This document shows positions 56,471 to 64,000 of a DNA stretch of 64,000 nucleotides, in pieces. This stretch comes from Anianabacter salinae. Lineage in GTDB: Bacteria > Pseudomonadota > Alphaproteobacteria > Rhodobacterales > Rhodobacteraceae. The first letter of the stretch is position 1; each line of letters starts with the position of its first letter. The notes below the pieces were generated by a model. It did no database searches, had not been told where the DNA came from, and saw only the letters and a list, made by a program, of their open reading frames with translations. Location of the stretch: NCBI RefSeq assembly GCF_019061145.1, contig NZ_JAHQZS010000005.1, positions 124,001 to 188,000 on the forward strand, given 5' to 3'. Made by a program: the position numbers and the translations under genes.

Positions 56471-58039
56471 ATGATAGGTTTGCGTGCGGCGGCCCTCGCT
56501 GCGGTTTGTCTATTTTTCTCGACCCTCGCCGTCCTTGCGAACGACGTGACCCTTACTTCGCGCGATGGCGGCGTGACGATCGAGGGCACGCTTTTAGGAT
56601 ATGACGGCGAATTCTACCGTGTCGAAACCGTCTATGGCGCGCTGACCGTGGATGGCAGCGGGGTGAACTGCGAAGGCCCCGGCTGCCCCGACCTGACCGC
56701 CTATGTCGCGGAATTCAACATCTCGGGCGCGCGCACCATGGGCGCCGTGCTCCTGCCGGCGCTTGTCGAATCCTTCGCTGCGCGCAGCGGCTATCGGGTC
56801 GAGCGCAAGATCACCGACGATTCGCACTTTCGCTATGAACTGTATGACCAGCGCAGTGGCGCGCTGTCCGCCGACATCCGGTTCCGCGTGACCAGCACCG
56901 CCGAGGGCTTTGCCGATCTGGTGGCGCAAGAAGCGGACATCGTCCTGTCTGTGCGCGAGCCGCTTGCCAGTGAGGTCGACCGCGCGCGCGCCGCAGGTGT
57001 CGCCGACCTGACCGACGCTCGCCGACGCCGGATTGTCGGGCTGGATGCGCTGGTTCCGCTTGTCTCGCCCTCAAGCCCGCTCGAGAGGATCACGCTTGAA
57101 CAGCTGGCAAGCGCCTTCGCGGGCGAAATCGACAACTGGGCGGCGCTGGGCGGTCCCGATGCGCCGATCCGCTTGCACCTGCGCGATGCGGCGTCCGGCC
57201 TGGCGCAGGGCTTTGTCAGCCGGGTCATGGTCCCCGCCGACCTGACCCTGGCCGCCAGCATTCAGCGCCATGCCTCGAACGAGGATCTGGCCGATGCCGT
57301 CGCGCGTGACCCGCTGGCGCTGGGCGTGGCCAACTATTCCGAGATCGGGAACGGCAAGGTTCTGGCGGTGTCGGGGGGCTGCGGCATCCTGAATGTCGCC
57401 AGTGCCGCGACCCTGCGATCAGAGGACTACCCGCTGACGACGCCGCTGTTCCTGTATACGCCTGCCAAGCGCCTGCCGCTTCTGGCCCGCGAGTTCATCG
57501 GCTATATCCGCAGCCCCGCCGCGCAGCCGGTTATCGCGCGCGCGGGGTTCGTGAACCTGTTTCTTGAACGGATACCTCTGGATGCGCAGGGCGAGCGGCT
57601 GGCCAACGCCATCGCGCGCGTCGATGGTGACGGGATCAGGCTGAGCGATGTTCAGCGGCTTGTCCGGACGATGCGGGGAAGCGCGCGGTTGTCCGTCACG
57701 TTCCGGTTCCAGGGCGGGTCAAGCACGCTGGATGCGCAGTCCGAATCCAACGTGGAACTGCTTGCGCAGATGCTGGAAAGCGGGCGCTACAACGGCACGC
57801 GGATCACCTTTGTCGGGTTCTCGGACAGCGACGGCGCCGCGCGGGCAAACCTTGGCCTGTCGCGCAAGCGGGCCGAGGTGGTGCGCGACGCGGTTCTGGC
57901 CGCCGCGCCGACGGCGGACCGTGCCCGGCTGGACCTGCGCGTCGATGCCTTCGGCGAGGTGATGCCGATGGCCTGCGACACCGTCGAGTGGGGCCGCCAG
58001 GTCAACCGGCGGGTCGAGGTCTGGATCGATCAAAGATAG
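56471..58039 (+). CDS. Periplasmic-binding-protein-like / OmpA fusion
   Basis: The 522-residue protein has a signal peptide (MIGLRAAALAAVCLFFSTLAVLA), a PstS-like solute-binding region (about 30-390; ALLPALVESFAARSGYRVERKI, DSRQ-like DIVLSVREPLASE, SGGCGILNVASAATLRSEDYPLTTPLFLYTPA, in parts) and a C-terminal OmpA/peptidoglycan-binding domain (about 400-522; FRFQGGSSTLDAQSESNVELLAQML, VGFSDSDGAARANLGLSRKRAEVV). The fusion should be tethered to peptidoglycan. The ligand is unknown. Its stop overlaps radC by ten bases tail-to-tail. Confidence 0.82.
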   Translation: MIGLRAAALAAVCLFFSTLAVLANDVTLTSRDGGVTIEGTLLGYDGEFYRVETVYGALTVDGSGVNCEGPGCPDLTAYVAEFNISGARTMGAVLLPALVESFAARSGYRVERKITDDSHFRYELYDQRSGALSADIRFRVTSTAEGFADLVAQEADIVLSVREPLASEVDRARAAGVADLTDARRRRIVGLDALVPLVSPSSPLERITLEQLASAFAGEIDNWAALGGPDAPIRLHLRDAASGLAQGFVSRVMVPADLTLAASIQRHASNEDLADAVARDPLALGVANYSEIGNGKVLAVSGGCGILNVASAATLRSEDYPLTTPLFLYTPAKRLPLLAREFIGYIRSPAAQPVIARAGFVNLFLERIPLDAQGERLANAIARVDGDGIRLSDVQRLVRTMRGSARLSVTFRFQGGSSTLDAQSESNVELLAQMLESGRYNGTRITFVGFSDSDGAARANLGLSRKRAEVVRDAVLAAAPTADRARLDLRVDAFGEVMPMACDTVEWGRQVNRRVEVWIDQR

Positions 58040-58791
58040 CCTTCCGAGCGAAAGCTGACCTCGCGCCCCTTGCCGATGACCAGGTGATCGTGAAGCGTCA
58101 GGCCAAGCGCAGCTGCCGCCGCCTCGATCTGCCGGGTCATGGTGATGTCGGCCTCTGACGGCGTGGGATCGCCCGACGGGTGGTTGTGCACCAGGATCAA
58201 CGCCGAGGCGTTCAGTTCCAGCGCCCGCTTGAGGATCTCGCGCGGGTAGACCGGCACATGATCGACCGTGCCCTGCGCCTGCGCCTCGTCGGCCACCAGC
58301 ACGTTCTTGCGGTCAAGGTAGAAGACCCGGAACTGTTCCGTCTCTCGGTGGGCCATCGCCGTCTGGCAATAGTCGAGAAGCATCTGCCAGCTGGACAGGA
58401 CCGGTCGCCGCATCACGCGCCCCCGCGCCATGCGGTGCGCCGCCGCCTCGATCAGGCGCAGGTCGTGCAGGATCGCGGGGCCGACGCCTTCGGTCTCTGC
58501 CAGCCGCGCGGACGCGGCAGACAGGACGCCATTCAGATCGCCGAAGCGGTCGATCAGGCGACGCGCCAGCGGCTTGACGTCGCCGCGCCGGACGCTGCGG
58601 AACAGGATCAGTTCCAGAAGCTCGTAGTCCGGCATCGCGTCGGCGCCGCCGTTCGAGAACCGGTCGCGCAAGCGGTCGCGGTGGCCTTCGATATAGGACG
58701 GCACTCGCGCGCCTTGCGGCAGCACCGCGCCGGGAGGGGCGGCATCGAACAAGGGAACCTGTCCATCGGAAAAGGAAGAGCGCCGGGCCAT
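58030..58791 (-). CDS. radC: DNA repair-associated protein RadC (JAB domain)
   Basis: RadC has an N-terminal UPF0758/HhH region and a C-terminal JAB/MPN domain. The 253-residue protein shows LILVHNHPSGDPTPSEADITM, the JAMM motif (HxHx7-11SD-type HNHPSGDPTPSEAD), and FYLDRKNVLVADE. Its role in repair is not well defined. It lies 45 bases after dnaJ on the same strand, so it could be the third gene of the dnaK-dnaJ-radC unit. Confidence 0.9.
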   Translation of the reverse strand: MARRSSFSDGQVPLFDAAPPGAVLPQGARVPSYIEGHRDRLRDRFSNGGADAMPDYELLELILFRSVRRGDVKPLARRLIDRFGDLNGVLSAASARLAETEGVGPAILHDLRLIEAAAHRMARGRVMRRPVLSSWQMLLDYCQTAMAHRETEQFRVFYLDRKNVLVADEAQAQGTVDHVPVYPREILKRALELNASALILVHNHPSGDPTPSEADITMTRQIEAAAAALGLTLHDHLVIGKGREVSFRSEGYL

Positions 58792-58836
58792 GATGGCACG
58801 ACGCTCTCACAGATCGGGTAAAGACAGGGTTAAGAC

Positions 58837-59985
58837 CTAGCCGGTCATCCCGTCCCAGAAGCTTTTCACCTTCGAGAAGAAGGACGAGGATTCGGGGTTG
58901 TTGTCCTTGGACAGTTTCTCGAATTCCTCGAGCAGCTCTTTTTGCCGCGCGGTCAGGTTCACCGGGGTCTCGACGGCCATCTCGATGAACATGTCGCCAT
59001 GCTGGCCGCCACGCAGGTGCGGCATGCCCTTGCCGCGCAGGCGCATCTGGCGGCCCGACTGGCTGCCCGGCGGGATCTTCACGCGGCTGCGGCCGCCGTC
59101 GATGGTCGGCACCTCGATGTCGCCGCCAAGCGCGGCCTTGGCCATGCTGACCGGAACGCGGCAATGCAGCTCCGCGCCGTCGCGTTCGAACAGGGCGTGG
59201 GGTTCCACCTCGATGAAAATGTAAAGATCGCCCGACGGCCCGCCGCGCAGTCCCGCCTCACCTTCACCGCCCAGACGGATGCGGGTGCCGGTTTCGACGC
59301 CCGGGGGCACGTTGACCGAAAGCGAGCGGTTCTTTTCGGTGCGCCCGGCGCCGCCGCAGGCGGAACAGGGATTCTTGATGATCTGGCCGATCCCCGAACA
59401 GGTGGGGCAGGTGCGTTCGACGGTGAAAAAGCCCTGCTGCGCGCGGACCTTGCCCATGCCCGAGCAGGTCGGGCAGGTCTGCGGTTCCGATCCGCCTTCT
59501 GCGCCGGTGCCGGAACAGACCGAGCAAGCGACCGAGGTCGGCACGTTGATCGTTTTCTGGATACCCTCAAAGGCGTCTTCCAGCGACACGCGCATGTTGT
59601 AGCGCAGGTCAGACCCGCGCGTCGCGCGTTGCCGCCCGCCGCCCTGGCGCCCGCCCATGAAGTCGCCGAACAGGTCGTCGAATACGTCCGAGAAGGCGCT
59701 GGCGAAGTCCGGGCCACCGGCCCCGCCGCCGCCATAGCCGCCGGGCCGTCCGCCGCCGCCTTCGAATGCGGCATGTCCAAAGCGGTCGTAGGCGGCCTTT
59801 TTCTCGGGGTCCTTCAGGACGTCATAGGCCTCGTTCGCTTCCTTGAACTGGTTTTCTGCGTTGGGATTGTCCGAATTGCGGTCCGGGTGAAGCTCTTTCG
59901 CCTTGGTGCGATAGGCTTTCTTTATCTCGTCCGCAGACGCGCCCCGGGCCACGCCCAGCACATCGTAATAGTCGCGCTTTGCCAT
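58837..59985 (-). CDS. dnaJ: Chaperone DnaJ
   Basis: DnaJ stimulates DnaK. The 382-residue protein has the J domain with HPD in [11 protein letters not shown] (about 31-42), a G/F-rich stretch with [16 protein letters not shown], and four zinc motifs [24 protein letters not shown] and CSACGGAG (about 150-220). It is 76 bases downstream of dnaK, with a strong hairpin between them. radC follows. Confidence 0.97.
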   Translation of the reverse strand: MAKRDYYDVLGVARGASADEIKKAYRTKAKELHPDRNSDNPNAENQFKEANEAYDVLKDPEKKAAYDRFGHAAFEGGGGRPGGYGGGGAGGPDFASAFSDVFDDLFGDFMGGRQGGGRQRATRGSDLRYNMRVSLEDAFEGIQKTINVPTSVACSVCSGTGAEGGSEPQTCPTCSGMGKVRAQQGFFTVERTCPTCSGIGQIIKNPCSACGGAGRTEKNRSLSVNVPPGVETGTRIRLGGEGEAGLRGGPSGDLYIFIEVEPHALFERDGAELHCRVPVSMAKAALGGDIEVPTIDGGRSRVKIPPGSQSGRQMRLRGKGMPHLRGGQHGDMFIEMAVETPVNLTARQKELLEEFEKLSKDNNPESSSFFSKVKSFWDGMTG

Positions 59986-60011
59986 GAGTGTTCATACCCT
60001 CCGGAAACGCG

Positions 60012-60042
60012 TGAACCGGCCAGCCAGGGACCGGCCGGTTCA
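60012..60042 (-). repeat. Hairpin between dnaK and dnaJ
   Basis: TGAACCGGCC (60012-60021) and GGCCGGTTCA (60033-60042) form a 10-bp perfect stem with an 11-base loop. No T-run follows on the minus strand, so it looks like an mRNA-stability or processing hairpin that could set the DnaK:DnaJ ratio, rather than a terminator. Confidence 0.65.
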
Positions 60043-60061
60043 TGGCGTCAGAGATTCGCGC

Positions 60062-61975
<1,914 letters not shown>

Positions 61976-62089
61976 GCTCAAAATCCTCTCTTCTTTCGGC
62001 GATGTTTTGCGGAATGGGCCCGGTCCGGCACCCGCCCCGCGATCCCAATTTGAAATGGCCGGGTTTGCACCCGACGCGGCTTCTCGGCG

Positions 62090-62119
62090 TATATAAGGAG
62101 GGGGTCACACCCCTGCAAG
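62090..62119 (-). promoter_or_regulatory. Heat-shock (RpoH/sigma32-type) promoter of dnaK
   Basis: Read on the minus strand it is CTTG, 17-18 bases, then CCTTATATA, which fits the alphaproteobacterial sigma32 consensus CTTG-N17/18-CYTATnT. The plus strand shows TATATAAGG (62090-62098) and CAAG (62116-62119). A palindrome GCCCCATGGGGC lies just upstream of it at 62122-62133. Confidence 0.78.
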
Positions 62120-62161
62120 CTGCCCCATGGGGCCAAAGTCGCGAATTCGAGAGGATGCGTC

Positions 62162-62773
62162 ATGTCAGGCACCGCACCCGTCACCGTGCGCGGGGTCGAA
62201 ATCCACAAGGGGCTACTGACCCCCGAGGACCAGACGCGGCTGGTCGAGGAAATCCGCGCTGTCGTGCGTGCCGCGCCGCTGTTCTCGCCCGAGACGCGCT
62301 GGGGCAAGACGATGTCGGTGCGCATGACCTCGGCAGGGCGCTATGGCTGGTATTCCGACAGGCGCGGATACCGCTACGAGCCGCAACACCCAAGCGGCGT
62401 GGACTGGCCGCCGATCCCGGGCGGGGCGCTGGCGGTGTGGCAGGCCGTGGCCGGGGCAGAACGCCTGCCCGATTGCTGTCTCGTGAACTTTTACGAAGAA
62501 GGCGCGCGTATGGGTCTGCACCAGGACCGGGACGAAGCCGATTTCGCCTGGCCGGTCGTCTCGATCTCGCTGGGCGATGACGCGCGGTTCCGAATCGGCG
62601 GGACCGAACGCGGCGGCAGCACGTCTTCGGTCTGGTTGCAGTCCGGCGATGTCGCCGTGATGGGCGGCGAGGCGCGCCTTGCCTATCACGGGATCGACAA
62701 GCTGCGCACCGGAAGCTCGACCCTGCTGCCAAAGGGCGGGCGCATCAATCTGACGCTGCGGGTCGTGGATTAG
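62162..62773 (+). CDS. alkB: AlkB-family Fe(II)/2-oxoglutarate dioxygenase
   Basis: AlkB repairs methylated bases by oxidative demethylation. The 203-residue protein has the iron ligands His and Asp in MGLHQDRDEADFAWPVVSISLG, the distal His in LAYHGIDKL and the C-terminal arginine region GGRINLTLRVV. WGKTMSVRMTSAGRYGWYSDRRGYRY matches the base-binding lid. It is divergent from dnaK across 186 bases. Its stop shares TTAG with the convergent permease gene. Confidence 0.93.
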   Translation: MSGTAPVTVRGVEIHKGLLTPEDQTRLVEEIRAVVRAAPLFSPETRWGKTMSVRMTSAGRYGWYSDRRGYRYEPQHPSGVDWPPIPGGALAVWQAVAGAERLPDCCLVNFYEEGARMGLHQDRDEADFAWPVVSISLGDDARFRIGGTERGGSTSSVWLQSGDVAVMGGEARLAYHGIDKLRTGSSTLLPKGGRINLTLRVVD

Positions 62774-63594
62774 CCGCGCGCGCCCATCGAGGCTGAGGCG
62801 TTCTTGCGCGCATAGAACTCGCCCATCATCCCCAGAGCGAACAGGATGCAGGTCAGGGTGATGGGATAGGTCAGGTTGGTGTTGTGCGGCGTGTAGTTGA
62901 TGAAGATGAAGCCGCGCCCCTGATCGATGGCATGGAACAGCGGGTTCCAGGTAAAGAAATGCAGCATGTAGGCGGGCAGGGAATTCGCCACGAACATCTT
63001 GCCCGAGAAGATCATGTTCATGCGGCGATAGATCTGCGACACGATCGCCACGACGCTTGGCATGAAGGGCTTGAGCGCAAGGAACACCAGCCCGATCGCG
63101 CAGCCCGACGCCCAGCCCAGCATCACCATGCCGAAGGCGTATACAGGCTGTTCGATCACGATCGGTTCCAGCAGCACATGCGCTGCGAACAGGATCACGA
63201 TGATGCTGAGAGTCTGGGTGTAGAGAGAGCTGATCGCAGCCGCGCAAATGGCGATGGCCGGGTTCATCGGACCGTGCAGCATCATCGCCGACGTCGGCCC
63301 CTCGGCGCCCATGACGGCCTGCACGGCCGCGTTATGCACCATGAAGACAAAGATGCCCGACATCAGGAACAGGATGAAATTGCCGCGGATCGCCATGCCT
63401 CGGCCGCCCAGGACCGTGAACATCACATAGAACACGCCGACAAGAACGCAGGTCATCAGCACGCTCATCACAAGGCCGATGACGGCGTTGCCGTGGCTCT
63501 TGCGCAGGCTGCGGACGGTGGCGTGATAGATAAGCTCCAACGTCCGGAAGGATGATTCCAGCGTCGAGCGTTCTTTCACTCTGGGTTCGAACAT
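62770..63594 (-). CDS. ABC-2 type exporter permease (capsule/polysaccharide type)
   Basis: The 274-residue protein has six predicted membrane segments (for example IGLVMSVLMTCVLVGVFYVMF and ALGMMGEFYARK as the end) and is related to KpsM/RfbA-like permeases of polysaccharide exporters. The cytosolic N-terminus (MFEPRVKERSTLESSFRTLELIYHA) is typical. No ATPase partner is in the window; the gene could be cotranscribed with one beyond the right edge only if on the other side of cysQ, which runs the opposite way. Substrate unknown. Confidence 0.85.
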   Translation of the reverse strand: MFEPRVKERSTLESSFRTLELIYHATVRSLRKSHGNAVIGLVMSVLMTCVLVGVFYVMFTVLGGRGMAIRGNFILFLMSGIFVFMVHNAAVQAVMGAEGPTSAMMLHGPMNPAIAICAAAISSLYTQTLSIIVILFAAHVLLEPIVIEQPVYAFGMVMLGWASGCAIGLVFLALKPFMPSVVAIVSQIYRRMNMIFSGKMFVANSLPAYMLHFFTWNPLFHAIDQGRGFIFINYTPHNTNLTYPITLTCILFALGMMGEFYARKNASASMGARG

Positions 63595-63733
63595 GGTCGT
63601 GCCTGCCTGCAGCGTCTGAAGCGCCCCACACCCTTATCCCAGAGTGCCTTGCCCAAGTCTTACAACATATCCATAAGGAAATCAGCCCGTCTTGAACATT
63701 TCCGTGACGAACACGAGCAGCCGGAGGAACGAC

Positions 63734-64000
63734 GTGGACCATGCCCGACTGATGACGGTGATCCGCCGCCTTGCGCTGGAAGCAGGCGACGCGATCATGG
63801 ACGTCTATGAAAGCGCCGACATGGGGGTCGAGGCCAAGGCCGACGACAGCCCCGTGACGCGCGCCGACCTTGCCGCCGACCGCGTGATCTCGGACGGGCT
63901 GCGGGCCGCGTTTCCCGACATCGCGCTGGTGACAGAGGAACAGGCAGCCACCCACGCCGAGACGGCGGACAGGTTCCTGATCGTCGATCCGCTGGACGGG
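63734..64000 (+). CDS. cysQ: 3'(2'),5'-bisphosphate nucleotidase CysQ, 5' part
   Basis: CysQ removes PAP, a by-product of sulfate assimilation, and belongs to the inositol monophosphatase superfamily. The 89 visible residues begin at a GTG preceded by GGAGGA (VDHARLMTVIRRLALEAGDAIMDVYE). They contain DDSPVTRADLAAD, VTEEQ and FLIVDPLDG, the metal-binding DPLDG motif (continuing G/T outside the window). The rest of the protein lies right of the window edge. The sulfotransferase-like gene at 20007 would also make PAP, but it is not adjacent. Confidence 0.9.
   Translation, partial: MDHARLMTVIRRLALEAGDAIMDVYESADMGVEAKADDSPVTRADLAADRVISDGLRAAFPDIALVTEEQAATHAETADRFLIVDPLDG

Overview
The window is chromosomal DNA from an alphaproteobacterium of the order Rhodobacterales (Rhodobacter/Roseobacter group). 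The evidence is the high GC content, the order maf - (origin-like gap) - hemJ - rho - mnmE - mnmG - rsmG - parA - parB, the MnmG N-terminus FHVKH encoded by a parS palindrome, and the family make-up (Hint-domain and HlyC-like proteins, a CtrA-type-lineage style envelope set). I cannot name the genus. Coding density is very high. Nearly all genes are housekeeping, and I see no insertion sequence, prophage, CRISPR array, rRNA or tRNA.

Region 1 (1-8.9 kb) is an origin/centromere district. aroE (cut by the left edge) and maf run leftward. A 408-bp gap (1101-1508 if hemJ starts at 1509) carries DnaA-box-like sequences and an AT-rich tract and is my oriC candidate. Rightward from it come hemJ, rho, mnmE, mnmG, rsmG, parA and parB. 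Three perfect 16-bp parS palindromes lie inside the mnmG start and inside rsmG, and three degenerate copies lie in aroE, after grpE and in mutS.

Region 2 (8.9-20.7 kb): hemW, rdgB and rph form a leftward operon facing the divergent hrcA-grpE pair. mutS (leftward), maeB, a secreted msrA, and a class IV aminotransferase coupled to a P-loop sulfotransferase-like gene follow.

Region 3 (20.9-33.9 kb): a VCBS-like/Hint protein translationally coupled to an HlyC-family lysine acyltransferase is the most accessory-looking locus. It is followed by an SCP2 protein, argG, a thioesterase, ilvA, a divergent Hpt / REC-PP2C signalling pair, a Nudix gene, and a compact rightward operon hslO - Nudix (CoA type) - cca - ABC exporter - RNA methyltransferase.

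Region 4 (34-43.9 kb): a small envelope cluster (L,D-transpeptidase lipoprotein, CAP-domain lipoprotein, Tat-type L,D-transpeptidase), a tiny exported protein with a very strong terminator, hemH with a methyltransferase gene, comF, grxC, a nitrilase, marR, ubiG, a proline iminopeptidase and an orphan peptide-binding protein.

Region 5 (44-64 kb): the rimP-nusA-ylxR-infB translation operon, a 46-residue conserved-looking small protein, ppiC-type foldase/argJ/mutT, secA, two exported proteins of unknown role (one a periplasmic-binding-protein/OmpA fusion), radC, dnaJ and dnaK behind a heat-shock-type promoter, alkB, an ABC-2 exporter permease and the start of cysQ at the right edge.

No wholly new multi-gene system is evident. 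The observations I would follow first are the coding-embedded parS cluster beside the putative oriC, and the Hint/HlyC-like pair that has no RTX toxin or type I exporter next to it.
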